Part shown: in pieces, positions 1 to 12,396 of the stretch
How positions within the stretch are numbered: position 1 is the first letter of the stretch
How the letters are laid out: each line of letters begins with the position of its first letter
Position numbers and translations under genes: made by a program
The notes under the pieces: generated by a model
What the model was told of the DNA's origin: nothing
The model's database searches: none
The model's input: only the letters and a program-made list of their open reading frames with translations
Source: Paramecium tetraurelia
Taxonomy: Eukaryota > Ciliophora > Oligohymenophorea > Peniculida > Parameciidae
Reading direction: 5' to 3'
Assembly (NCBI RefSeq): GCF_000165425.1
Contig: NW_001799111.1
Location: 319,779-383,778, forward strand
Length of the DNA: 64,000 nucleotides

Positions 1-986
1 ATTTTCATCAACTAACTAATTTAACACATTTTCATAAACCCAAGGAATATACTCATATAATAAAGCTGTTTCTAATGGATCTCGAAAAACGCCTAAATCC
101 TATAATCTCTTAATTGTATTTTATTTAAGAGGATTTATTAATGATTTTGATAGATTTCTGCAAACTATTTTTTAATGACTTTGCTTTTGTATTTTTAAAA
201 ATGTTTCATATTGCAATTTTCTTCTTGCCTCCTCTTAATCTAATCTTTATTGAACAGCCTCCAATCTTTGCATTTCTGATAGAACTGAAGTCTTTTATTT
301 TTCATGTTATTTCTATTAGTGCTTCATTAACTTAATTTCTTCTTCTTCCAATACTTCCATTCTTGATTGTTCCAATATCTTATTCATTAAGACCTACAAG
401 ATTGGTTCTACTTCCTAATCAAAATCAAAGAGATCTCCTTCCCAAATTTAGGTTTCCTTAAGATTTTTAGTATTTTTACTTTATCTATACCATTCTTCTT
501 CGGTACAAACAATCTATCAGGTGGTTTATCAATATAGTAGTCGGTTTATGCATCCATCTCTTATTCAGGTGGTTTATCTGTCAATATTTCTAAATATTCA
601 TCAGTTTAGATATCAATGTTAACACGATTTTAAAATGGTCTAGGAGTGCTTGGATGTAAATAGGTTGTCTATGGTTATTAAGCCTAGGATCATAATTTTA
701 ATATGTAACTGATTTTTGTTATGGTTTTTTGAATGATTTCAGTGTCATTAATTTTTTATCACCTTATGTTTACACACTTGCATAAGTATTTCCTCTTACA
801 ACCCTTTTATCAAACATTATATTGCATCCCAACAATGAACTTAATATAATCATCATTTACCAACCTATTATTTTGATCCTCTGAAGATAATAAAGCCGGT
901 TATCTGTATTTAGGTTTCGGTTTCACAACTTCTGGAGCAGCTTTGAATTCGTAATTCTCTCCAGCCAATGCCTGAGCTTATGCCAT
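1..986 (-). CDS. RSPH3: Radial spoke protein 3 (RSP3/RSPH3), 3' end cut by window edge
   Basis: Structural and anchoring subunit of the axonemal radial spoke, which links the central pair to the doublet microtubules. Translation from the ATG at 984-986 gives MAQAQALAGENYEFKAAPEV, then after a 25-nt intron the family hallmark NIMFDKRVVRGNTYA, then the NIDIQTDEYLEILTDKPPE block and DAQTDYYIDKPPD. A second short intron (23 nt, ending AAG) restores KETQIWEGDLFDFDQEVEP, which matches the conserved RSP3 core. An acidic, helical EVLEEEE stretch and a QRLDQEEARRKLQYE coiled segment follow towards the left edge. The gene has no stop inside the window, so its C-terminus lies outside. The next gene is transcribed in the same direction, 64 bases upstream. 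Identification rests on several well-conserved blocks in order. Exact splice sites are inferred. Confidence 0.93.
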
Positions 987-1050
987 TGTAATTAAATTAT
1001 AATAATAAACATGTATTATTATATAAATTAAATAAAACAATTCTAACAAA

Positions 1051-2140
1051 TCATTCAATTTTTGAATTCTTTGCAGCAACTTGAATGGCGTCAATCATTT
1101 AGTTCCAAAATTCATCAACAACTACTTTTCTTGCAAACTATATAGTTGGCTCCTATCCAAGAATCCCCTATTTATCAATTATAGTTCTTCCATAACACAA
1201 TTTAGAATCACAATCGACTGCGCAATAAACAGGTTTTATTACATATAATTCTGGATGTAATGCATAAAACACAGCAACAGCTAAACTTAGAATCAATATA
1301 TTACGATCATGAATTGGAGGGAAATCAAATTCTTATGCCTTGTATGCTGCTTAATATTCTTAGAGCATTTCCAAACACCAATCGGAAAACTTTGTGTTTA
1401 TGCTTTTAATTCTTTGTTAAAGGGGCTCTAATAATTAACATGTCTAATAATTTTATAAATTAATGTATAGTACGTATGTTAGATCTAATGAAATCATAAC
1501 TAATTTCAATGAATGCTATTTGCATACATCAATCACAAATTGGGCAGCCTCAGGGTCTGAATAGATATTGTATTCAGAATTAGGTGTCACATTCCCAAAT
1601 CCCGATGTTCCACCCATAAACACAATCTCTGAAATTTATGGTATAATGTCCTCGTGATCACGAAGTAACTTGGCAATGTTAGTCTATGGACCTGTTATGA
1701 CAATTGTAAACTAACTTAATTATATTCTTATACTTGTTAATCCCCTGCAGTTTATTTAATAAGATCATATAATTCTATGTCTTCTAAGGGCTTGAAGGAA
1801 GAAATTAATTTATCAACCGAGTACAACCCTAACATAGATATTTTGATCAATCAACCTTATGTCCCGTGCATTTTAGTTGTAGCTCTTGTCGATTTTAATG
1901 AAAATTCAGCTCCTTTAAACACAGGTATATCAGTTCGTCCTAGTGAACTCAGTATACGAATAGTGTTATTTGTGCAGTTTTCAAGACTATTTTCAATACA
2001 AACTAATACCTTGTGTTTCCAAAACATGTGGAAATTCCAAGTAGATTTGATTTTGGATGAAACAATGATAAAATAACTGCCATTGCATCATCATTCCCAA
2101 CATCACAATCTAACCATAATTTAACCTTTTCAGCTTCCAT
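1051..2140 (-). CDS. Inosine/uridine-preferring nucleoside hydrolase
   Basis: Cleaves the N-glycosidic bond of ribonucleosides in purine/pyrimidine salvage. The N-terminus reads [16 protein letters not shown], the Ca2+-binding DxDxxxDD signature of the family. Further conserved stretches are [42 protein letters not shown] and [20 protein letters not shown], followed by NIYSDPEAA. Four introns of 23, 27, 23 and 30 nt are needed, and their removal leaves exactly 328 codons plus the TGA at 1051-1053, close to the usual family length of about 310-340. I chose the ATG at 2138-2140, just before the catalytic motif. In-frame ATGs at 2182 and 2191 would add a lysine/isoleucine-rich leader of poor quality. 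Likely cytosolic. Substrate preference cannot be read from the sequence. Confidence 0.92.
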
Positions 2141-2224
2141 ACTTTTTTTTACAATAATTTTAATATTTAAATAATCACTCATTTTCAACATAAAAATTTG
2201 TTTTATAATATTAATGTCAATTAT

Positions 2225-2665
2225 GTGTAATGCTATAACCTTTTTTCATTTTCATTCATTCTATAAAATATTTGATCCTTCTATTATGTCAATAAGAAGT
2301 ATATTAAACATGAAATTCTTCATATTCCTATTCTGCTTATCAAATCAGCATAAACATCTAAAAACTTCCAATTCACACTTAAAATACTTTCTTTTTAATT
2401 ATTTATATTATCTGATATTTCCAAAAATATCAGATAATTCAGATTTTAATTTTTGTTTCATCTCCATTTACTTAGATATACTTTTTCTGATTTTCAAAAT
2501 ATTTCTACTTTGATTTCATACTTTGAGATTGGGTTCAAATATGTATTTTTAAATACTTCAATCGCATTTGTTCTTAATCAATTGTCACTTTTGATTCTTA
2601 ACTTGAAATGGTATGTTCATCCTCTTGGTTTATTTAAATTATTTAAAAAGATATTGCATTAATAA
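2225..2665 (-). other. Coding-like stretch, unresolved (gene remnant or unsolved exons)
   Basis: On the minus strand this stretch holds glutamine- and lysine-rich segments with a coding flavour, such as QEDEHTISSQESKVTIDQEQ and later KQKLKSELSDIFGNIRQYK. They lie in different frames, separated by TGA codons. I could not find GT...AG introns that join all pieces cleanly. It may be a small fast-evolving gene, a decayed copy, or chance. No family is recognised. Confidence 0.25.
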
Positions 2666-3041
2666 TATTACTAATTAATGTATTTATTTAAAAAATTTAT
2701 TGTTTAATCATTGACTTGATTTATATTTAATACTATTTTTATGGAAAAGAAAAAATATAATATAATATATAAATTGATTATAATATAGATTCACAATTTA
2801 TGTTATAATTATTAAAATATCAACTTATTATTCTAGATATTGGTTGAGATATAGATTTACTTATAATGTTATTGAAGTTATCACTTCTTTTCTTTAAAGA
2901 TTGAATTCAAACAGAGATGTATAATTTTAGAAACTTTCAATGAAAACTCTCTTTAATTTTCAGAATAAACAAAATGATTTATTACAATTTAATATATATT
3001 ATAAAATTTTGAGATCTAAGAAAGCAAAATTAAATTCATTA

Positions 3042-3566
3042 TCATTTTGAGATTTTTTTATGTTTAATAGAAAAACAATCAAATTTATTTTTCTTAAATG
3101 ACTTAAATTAAGATTTTGTTTCTTGGTTTAGACGTGTTTGTTATTTTAAGAAACTTAATTAATTAACATAATCAATTTCGTCGACTTTAATAATATTAAA
3201 TTATTCTATTGTTTAATCTTAGAGAACATTAGAAGAATTGTCAATAATTTCAATTTCCTATAATTCAACACTGTGTTTAGTAGATCTGTAATTAATATTT
3301 TCTTCCACTATTTGTTGATTGGATTAATATAGAAACATGAAATTTTCTCCTTCCTATTATTACTTTTTTTTTTTGGCATTTTTAAGATGTTCATCAGTTT
3401 GTTCAGAAATACTCATTCTTTTAAATTCACAATATAGTGATTCTTCACATTATTTCTATTCGTCCATGTTTTAATAATATTATTCTTCTTTATCCTCAAA
3501 AGAAGCAATTGGTATTTAAGATCTTTTCCTTAATCCAATTTTTAAATACTTCCTTAAAGTTTACAT
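3042..3566 (-). CDS. Hypothetical 174-residue charged protein
   Basis: A single open frame from the ATG at 3564-3566 to TGA at 3042-3044, no introns needed. It begins MQTLRKYLKIGLRKRSQIPI, continues through EDKEEQYYQNMDEQKQCEES and a lysine/glutamine run near residue 67, and ends in a basic segment with FKSFKKNKFDCFSIKHKK. There are no membrane segments and no domain I recognise. The acidic middle and the use of TAA/TAG glutamine codons look like Paramecium coding sequence rather than spacer. It lies alone between the nucleoside hydrolase and an AT-rich gap region. An alternative start at 3467 would give 141 residues. Confidence 0.5.
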
Positions 3567-3631
3567 AAACTATAAATTCGATTTGTTTTTCTAATTAATT
3601 CTATAAGGACATCTAATTCTATTAAAAAATG

Positions 3632-3910
3632 ATTTTACATTTTAAAAATTATTATTAATAGAAAATTAAATTAAAAAAAGTCNNNNNNNNNNNNNNNNNN
3701 NNNNNNNNNNNNNNNNNNNNNNNNNNNNNNNNNNNNNNNNNNNNNNNNNNNNNNNNNNNNNNNNNNNNNNNNNNNNNNNNNNNNNNNNNNNNNNNNNNNN
3801 NNNNNNNNNNNNNNNNNNNNNNNNNNNNNNNNTGCAGCAGTCCGTGGGCGACTTGCATTTTACATTTTTAAAAATTATTATTAAGTAGAAAATTAAATTT
3901 AAAAAAAGTT
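3632..3910. repeat. Near-identical AT-rich copies on both sides of the assembly gap
   Basis: The 51 bases before the gap (3632-3682) reappear after it (3857-3910) with only about three single-base insertions and one substitution. The copies share the order TTTTACATTT, AAAATTATTATTAA, AGAAAATTAAATT and an A-run ending AAGT. This pattern is typical of two contig ends that overlap but were placed side by side, or of a true short tandem duplication. Confidence 0.6.
3683..3832. other. Assembly gap (150 N)
   Basis: Exactly 150 undetermined bases. The first about 24 bases after it (3833-3856) are GC-rich and unlike anything nearby. Confidence 0.99.
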
Positions 3911-4716
3911 ATTTTGTATTTATATTCTAAAAAGTGTCAAATCTAAAAAGTGTCAAATCCTTAAACATGTTATGTGTAAAATCTAAATTTAGCACATTTA
4001 CTTCTAGATTACTGTAAAGAATTTTAAGTATGATAAAATCTTTTAAATGTCTAAATTCTATTTGATTTTTTGAGATTATAACAATTTATTTTAGCCGAAC
4101 CTGTTTTGAAGAAATAAGAATCATGTATAGACTAAAAAAAATATCTATAGTGCATTATTGTAAAGAATAATCTTACACTGCTTCATTTTGGGAAATTAAC
4201 ATTTTTTTGCCATTTAAACCTAGTTTATATTAAAATATAAATTATAAAGAGAAATTTATACATTCTATAGGAATATGTAATTTGGTAATAAAGAAAGCCA
4301 TTTTTAAGATTCAAGACTTTTGAAAAATAAAGAATTGATATGTACTTTAAAATTTAAAATAACACTTTACTAATCTTTTTAATTTATTTGGTTCAAAACA
4401 AAATTTCATTTCATTTGAAGTTAATGAAATTGAGATTTACTAATGCAGATATAAATTTCTAATATTGATTATAGAAGTTACTGTTATTTAAATTCAAGTC
4501 ATATTTATATATTTTAGAATTAATTAAATCTAGTTTATTAGAATCATATTAATAGATTTCATTAAATAAATATTATATACTTTACTTAAAATAACTACAT
4601 TATTATGAAAACAACCATTTTATATCATAAAAGAATGAGTTTACGACAATTTGATTACATATATAAATTAATTTAAGAAAAGTACAAAATATCAATTATA
4701 ATTACTTATATTAAAA
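3911..4716. other. AT-rich intergenic DNA
   Basis: Very AT-rich with TGA or its complement frequent in all frames. I see no gene, RNA or repeat array here. The MAPK gene ends at its right border. Confidence 0.6.
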
Positions 4717-6385
<1,669 letters not shown>

Positions 6386-6851
6386 TATATAATAATTAAT
6401 AATATATTCATAATTATACCAGTTATTCATAATTAAATCAAAATTCTTTCTCTAAACTGTTCATTTCTCAAATTCTAAATTCATAATTTCCCTGAAGTTC
6501 TTCTTAATTCAGAGTTCTTTTCATTTTTTTAATTATCTTAAGCCTAAATTATCATCTCATACTTAATCTCATAATCTATTCATCCATATTATTTTTATTA
6601 AAATCTTTTTAGTATAATTCATTAAGTATTTAATATATAATATTTATCCAAATAAACAATTTTTATGATCCATAGTAATTTATTAACATCAAGTTGCTAG
6701 TCTGTAATATACAATAATTTCATATAAAAATGAGCATCAATCAAAAATTGACCAACTGAACTTGACTCTTATGTAATACGTCATTTGTCTAACATTTTTA
6801 AACAGTTCAAATTATTTATCAATATAATATTAATTATTAATCTAAGTAAAA
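6386..6851. other. Divergent intergenic spacer
   Basis: AT-rich spacer between the starts of the MAPK15 gene and the small MGC gene, so it must hold both promoters. No sequence element stands out. Confidence 0.6.
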
Positions 6852-7091
6852 ATGGGATGTACGAGTTCTAATTAAACGACTGATCAAGTTATTTGCTAAG
6901 TTTCCAATCCCCAATTCAGGGAAGGCGCTAAACTCAACATAGGTGTCAACTATGATACAAAGAATTCAGACACAAGGATGTATTCGATTACAAAAAATCC
7001 AATTGTGCAAAGAAGAATTCTCAAATCAATCAAACCCAAAGTTTCGATTACAAAGCAATATTCAGATGAAACATATGGATCGTTTTATTGA
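6852..7091 (+). CDS. Small MGC-type protein, probable lipid-anchored
   Basis: An uninterrupted 79-codon frame beginning MGCTSSNQTTDQVICQVSNP and ending SDETYGSFY before TGA. Glycine at position 2 followed by cysteine and serines fits an N-myristoylation plus palmitoylation signal, so membrane attachment is likely (inference). The rest is basic and rich in threonine and serine, with RMYSITKNPIVQRRILKSIK. No known domain. The ORF is short but the codons and start context (AAAAATGGG) are typical. A further exon downstream cannot be excluded, because another open frame follows 57 bases later. Confidence 0.6.
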
Positions 7092-7148
7092 AAATCTCTA
7101 TTCGGCTAATCACTAAGATTGAATATATATACATATATCATTAACTAA

Positions 7149-7460
7149 ATGCTTTACTTGATGAAAATCAATATTTTTTCTTCCACTTCTCAATTTGGCT
7201 TTTCCTATTTTTCAATCCTAAAATTTAGCCAAGAATACAAGCAATATAAATAAAAAGCTATTCAGATTGATAAAACCCTTACTTACTTTATAATTCAATT
7301 ACTTAATATTTAACCTTCTGATGACAAGCATGTAATTGAATTTCTCTGTCTCTTTCGAATTTATTCGCAAAGGATGGGTCATTATACAAAAAAGATTTTT
7401 ATAATCGCTGAAATATTTGACCAATTTAAATGGAAGAAAAACTCAGTTTTTCACATTTGA
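7149..7460 (+). CDS. Possible small hypothetical protein (103 codons)
   Basis: Open frame from ATG at 7149 to TGA at 7458-7460, reading MLYLMKINIFSSTSQFGFSY, then FSQEYKQYKQKAIQIDKTLT and ending KWKKNSVFHI. Codon use (CAA, GAA, GAC, TCT) is more gene-like than the flanking DNA. It could be an independent gene, a 3' exon of the gene at 6852, or chance. No domain is recognised. Confidence 0.3.
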
Positions 7461-8138
7461 AGGTATACATTTTAGAGGTAAATTTATAAAAAAATAAGTA
7501 CTTGAATTACGAATCATGAATCATAGATAGCAATTTGTATTTACTTGAAAAAGAAACAATCCTTTAATAAACAATATTATTTAGAAACATATAAATGTAT
7601 TTATGATGATATTCTGCAATAATTGAAAACAATCATTCTATAAAAGTTTTTAGCAACTATTGAAGAATGTTAAGAATTATTTTTTTTCATTAACACACAT
7701 ATATATATATTTATAATTTTAGTTATTAATTATATATATAAGATAATTAATGAATAATTATAATCAAGGGTCTTTATAATTAAATATAATTTATATATGA
7801 AGATACACTCCATTTAGGATTTGGACATGTTGAAAATAAAGATCCTTAATTTATTCTTTCGAAAGTGAATTAAGGTATTATACTTTAACATTAAGAATTG
7901 ATTTAGACATCAATTACCTTAAATGTCTAATGCCAAGAATTTATAGTTATGTTTTAAATATTCTCATTATTTCCTATAACCCTTTGGTTCACTCATAATA
8001 AAAATGGGAGTAGGGAATAACATGATAATGTATTGGAAGTGGTTTGATTCAAGAGTGAGCAGGATTGAATATTAAATAAATTAGTTTAATTCATTAATAT
8101 TAACAATTTTTTATTGTGATAAATATAATTATATCATC
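7461..8138. other. AT-rich intergenic DNA
   Basis: Long A/T runs and TATATA tracts near 7700-7740. I see no convincing gene. It holds the promoter of the downstream PKG gene. Confidence 0.55.
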
Positions 8139-10759
8139 ATGGGGAATATTTGCAAGCCATAGGTTTAGTTAATAGAGGAAAATGAGGTGGATTTGAATAA
8201 AAAAGCTGAAATTGAAGAACAAAGAAAAAAAGCAAATGGCAAATAAGAAAATAATAATGACTTAAAATAAGAATCTATAACGGACGATCAAAAACAATAA
8301 CAAGATAATTACGATGGATAAAAGTTGAGAAGTGAAAATAATTAGGAAGTATCAAATAAAATTAGATCTTTAGCTAAAAAGAAGAGAAAACAAAAAGATG
8401 GCATAAATAGCAGCTGTTATTGATTAGGAAGTAATTTATGAAAATATCTAAAAACAAAACAAAGTGAAAAGCCCTTTCGATTACTAACTACTATTGAACG
8501 CATTTTCTAATAGTTTCATATTTGCTCAGTTGTAAGGCGACGACAAGTATCAAAAATTGAATATTATTTTGAGTAAAGGTTATTGATAAAATGTTCTATT
8601 GCACAGTGAAAGATTAGGAGATGGTATTTAAATAAGGAGATAAGGGAAGTTCATATTTTTTGATTGAAAGAGGTTAATGCTAAATAATAATAAATAATGA
8701 TGTAAAGAAAACCTTAAAATCTGGAGAAGCATTTGGTGAATTGGCGTTATTGTACAACGCTCCAAGATCTGCATCGGTGAAAGCTATAGGAGGTACTGAA
8801 TTTAGTAATTTTTAGATTGTGCCTTTTGGGCCATAGATAGAAACACAGTGAGAAAGGTAATAGAGGAAATCTCTTTGAAGGATTATGAATAAAACAAGGA
8901 ATTTATACAGAAAGTCCAATTTTTCGGTATTAACTTTAAATATTCCAATAGAGTCACTTACTGATGATTAAAGAACTGCGATTACATCTGTTCTGATAAC
9001 ACTAAATTTTAAGGCTGGTGAGATAATTGTGAATGAAGGAGATTAAGCAGATTCCTTTTTTATTATAAAGAAAGGAGAGATTGAGATTTCTAAAGGAGGC
9101 AAATAATTGAGAATCATGCAATAAGGAGACTCTCTGGGGGAATAAGCCTTGTAGAGTAATTCTGTTAGAGGGGCAACAGCCAAAGCACATAAGGATGTCA
9201 TTCTATTGGCATTGTCAAGAGATGATTTGACAAGAATTTTGGGAGATAAAATATAGACTATTATGTTCTTGAATTTATAAAGATGGGCATTTGAACGCCA
9301 TCCTATATTGAAATAACTTACTAAACTATAAGTAGAAAGGATAGTAAGCACTATGGAATAAAAATAATATAAGGAAGGAGAAGTGATTATAGAGAAAGGT
9401 TAATAATGTACTCATTTGATCGTTGTTCTAATGGCCAGTTTATAGTATGGATAACAATCTATAGAAAAAGGGTAAATGTTTGGTGACAAGTTTTTGGAAT
9501 AACAAAACTAAATCTTAAATGATTCTTTGATAATGAAATCAGATGGATTGATAAGTCAAATATAAATTAAAGTCTTTTTTGAAATTATTGGTGGTACTTT
9601 AGAATAAATCTTTTTAAAAAACGAGAAGGCGCATGATAGATTTATTAAAAAGGAAGAGGGATAAAAAAAGGATCAGTATGATCATTTTAAATTAGAAGAA
9701 TTAATCTCAATAAAGAAACTAGGACAAGGATAATTTGGTAATGTCTATCTGGTTCATAATAAATCTGATAAGAAAAATTATGCACTCAAATGCATATCTA
9801 AGGCTCAGATAATAGAGTAAAATTTGGAAAAGCATTTGGCCTAGGAGAAATCAACATTGCAGACAGCCAACTTTCCACTCATTATGCATTTCGTTAAGAG
9901 CTTTTAGGACAAAAACTACATCTATTTTTTAGAAGAATATATTAAAGGAATGGAGCTGTTTGATGTAATCAGAGAAATTGGACTCTTAAATACTTATGAT
10001 TCTCAATTTTACATAGGATCTTTGATCTTATGTATGGAATATCTTCATCTCAATAACATTATTTATAGAGATATTAAACCAGAAAATATTATGGTTGATG
10101 ATAAAGTAAATTAGTATATTTATTTTAAGGGATTTATGAAGTTGATTGATTTAGGAACTGCTAAAAATCTTAAAAATAAGAATGGTAGAACATATACTAT
10201 TATTGGAACTCCTCATTATATGGCTCCAGAAATATTGTCTGGAAAAGGATACACATATTCCGTTGATTTATGGTCTATAGGGATATGCTTGTATGAGTTT
10301 ATGTGTGGTAATGTACCCTATGCAGAAGATGCAGAAGATCCGTAAGACTTGATTTAAACTATTTAGATACGATATTTATGAGGAAATCCAAAAAAAAGCC
10401 TTGAACTTCCCTTCTGTCCTCAAAGATCGCAAGGCTAAGAAGTTAATCGAATAACTCTTAAGCAAAACTCCTGAATTAAGATTAGGATCATCATATGCAA
10501 GCTTAAAAAACAATTAATTTTTTGAACACTTTGATTATGATTCATTAATGAACAGAGATTTAAAGCCTCCATATCTCCCACCTAAAAGTAAACTTTAGAG
10601 TGACAAAGAAATCTAAAAAGCCATCTAGGCTGGCAAACTCATTACTGAAGAAATTAAAGTATCTATTATCTCTATATTTTATAGACTGATCCTACAACAA
10701 CCAATAACATTTATAAACCAGAAAAAGCAAGAGATCCTAATTGGGATAAAGATTATTGA
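8139..10759 (+). CDS. cGMP-dependent protein kinase (PKG)
   Basis: AGC-family kinase activated by cyclic GMP. The N-terminus MGNICKPQVQ is a likely myristoylation/palmitoylation site. After a charged linker come cyclic-nucleotide-binding domains: [20 protein letters not shown] with [20 protein letters not shown] (the phosphate-binding cassette), then [20 protein letters not shown] with [17 protein letters not shown], then a third, more divergent copy. The kinase domain shows [65 protein letters not shown] and [15 protein letters not shown]. The protein ends [10 protein letters not shown]. At least six clear introns of 23-26 nt are visible. Around 8540-8585 the two frames differ by one base more than a 27-nt intron explains. 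The family call is secure from the two kinds of domain in order. Confidence 0.93.
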
Positions 10760-10805
10760 ACAAAAATTTATTTCTTATGCTATGACCACACATTTTATCA
10801 ATTAA

Positions 10806-12001
10806 TCAATGTCTCATATCAAATTACATTAGATTCATCTAATTCAAAATTCCAAAATAGAGTTTTTTATCTTTGCAACTGATTAAACCTTTGTAGAAAT
10901 GCAGTTAGAGTTTTTCATCAACCATTTTCTAATCAAATTGGAATCTCTGTTTATCTTTATCATTCTCCTTCAGTATTTGAGTTTTAATCAATTAATCTGT
11001 TAATAATTCCAAAAGTATAGTATTTGAATCCTAATAGTTCAGTAGAGCAAGGTCACAAATCTATTTTATAAAGAATTATCATACTTATTTTTCATCAAGT
11101 GGGCAATTTTTCAATTTTAATAGATTGAAAACTCTAGAATGTTTTTGAGAATGCTTGTCTTCAATCCATTTGATTTCTAAATTTTCCTTTAATTCTTTCT
11201 ATTTTTATTTATATAAATTTTGATCCTAGAAACTGGAAATTCCATAGATTTATTTTAATTATTGCATAATAGTCTAATTTAAATGAAAAAATATACATTA
11301 TTTTTAACAATATCCATTAATCCTGTCCAATTTATTTATAAAAGTGAATTCTAAGTAAGAGATTGTTACTTTTAAGATGAAATTTCTAATTTTTTCTTTG
11401 CTTTTTAAGTTTTCTTATCAGATTTATTTTTTGTATCCTTATAAATAACTTCTTAAATTTCTTCTTATTAATCTACTTAAACAATTTAAAGTAAACTTTT
11501 ATCAAATAATTCATTCACCAAAGTTTCTAAATCACTTTCATTTATGCTTTCAGAAACGAGATTCTTTATTCCAAATACTCCATTTTTAATTGCATAATCA
11601 AAAATAGCATTGTATTTTTTTTCGCTATTTAATAATTCTGGTACATATTCTCTCCCCAGCAATGCTATATGATTAACAAATATTAATCCTTTTTTTTTTT
11701 ATTTATTTTTTGTTTAATTAGACTCATTCTGCTATTTTTCATCTTTATTTCCTTAAAATAATTGTTTTATCTCAACGGTATTATCCAATTGCTTTTTGAT
11801 TTTATAACCAATTATTTAATGCTTAATTCCAAGGGTGATAACAATCTCCAAAAATTTTAAGTCATCAAATTGTGCATATTTCAAGATATCTTAATATTGA
11901 AGAGGCCCATATAAATCAAGTACTTCTATCACCATTCCCATGGCTTTTCCAAAATGCTATTCTGCTAGTTAAGAATAATATAAAGTGCGATATGAATGCA
12001 T
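10806..12001 (-). CDS. RPC3/POLR3C-like RNA polymerase III subunit (probable)
   Basis: The N-terminus reads MHSYRTLYYSQLAEQHFGKA followed by MGMVIEVLDLYGPLQYQDIL and ITLGIKHQIIGYKIKKQ. That resembles the N-terminal winged-helix domain of RPC3, which starts with a similar L..EHFG segment and binds within the Pol III initiation subcomplex. Near the C-terminus, LLKLKNCPLDEKQVICDLAL, then LLELLTDQLIKTQILKEND resembles the later winged-helix (the DEKQI..AM segment). Two introns of 23 and 24 nt leave exactly 382 residues, shorter than human RPC3 (about 530). A lysine-rich low-complexity linker lies around residue 110. The gene is convergent with PKG, 46 bases apart. The assignment depends on short similarities, so confidence is moderate. 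Confidence 0.55.
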
Positions 12002-12022
12002 CTACTAATTAATTTAATTAGT

Positions 12023-12348
12023 ATGATAAAAATTACAAGTCCACTGTTAAATCACAGATTCAAAATGGTAAGAGTTTAATGCAAACCTTATGATAATGCT
12101 GAATTAATTAGAGCTCAAATAATGGATAATATGAACGAATATCTCTAAGAAAATGATGGGTACGAGTGCTTTTTTATGAAAGCAAACTTATCAACGTGAG
12201 AGTTATTTCAAATAGTTACATTGCTGTATACTTTGTAACAGGAATAGAAATGGATGATACTAATTGGGAATAATAAATTAGTAGAGGGCCATTATAAAAA
12301 TTTACTATTTTATCAAATTCCATAGAAATTAGACCTTCGCGATTTTGA
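12023..12348 (+). CDS. Hypothetical 101-residue protein with a 20-nt intron
   Basis: Translation from the ATG at 12023 gives MIKITSPLLNHRFKMVRVQC, then NAELIRAQIMDNMNEYLQEN and YECFFMKANLSTYIAVYFVT, ending in SIEIRPSRF. An intron of only 20 nt (12196-12215, GTGAGA...TAG) is required, and its removal leaves exactly 102 codons. A second in-frame ATG at 12065 would give 87 residues. No membrane segment or known domain. It starts 21 bases from the divergent RPC3-like gene, so the two probably share a promoter. Confidence 0.5.
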
Positions 12349-12396
12349 ATTAATATAATCATTTTAGAATTTCTATATTTATTTTAATTTTACACA

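Noticed and set aside
1777-2513. Short plus-strand frames over and beside the nucleoside hydrolase
   Set aside because: They lie opposite conserved exons or in AT-rich spacer and lack any domain.
3683-3910. Direct repeats around the first gap as target-site or LTR-like repeats
   Set aside because: The copies are about 50 bases, AT-rich, imperfect and lie directly at the gap edges. An assembly overlap explains them better than an inserted element.
7680-7745. TATATA tracts as possible promoter or telomere-like sequence
   Set aside because: Simple AT runs are common throughout this genome. No GGGGTT/GGGTTT telomeric repeats are present anywhere in the window.
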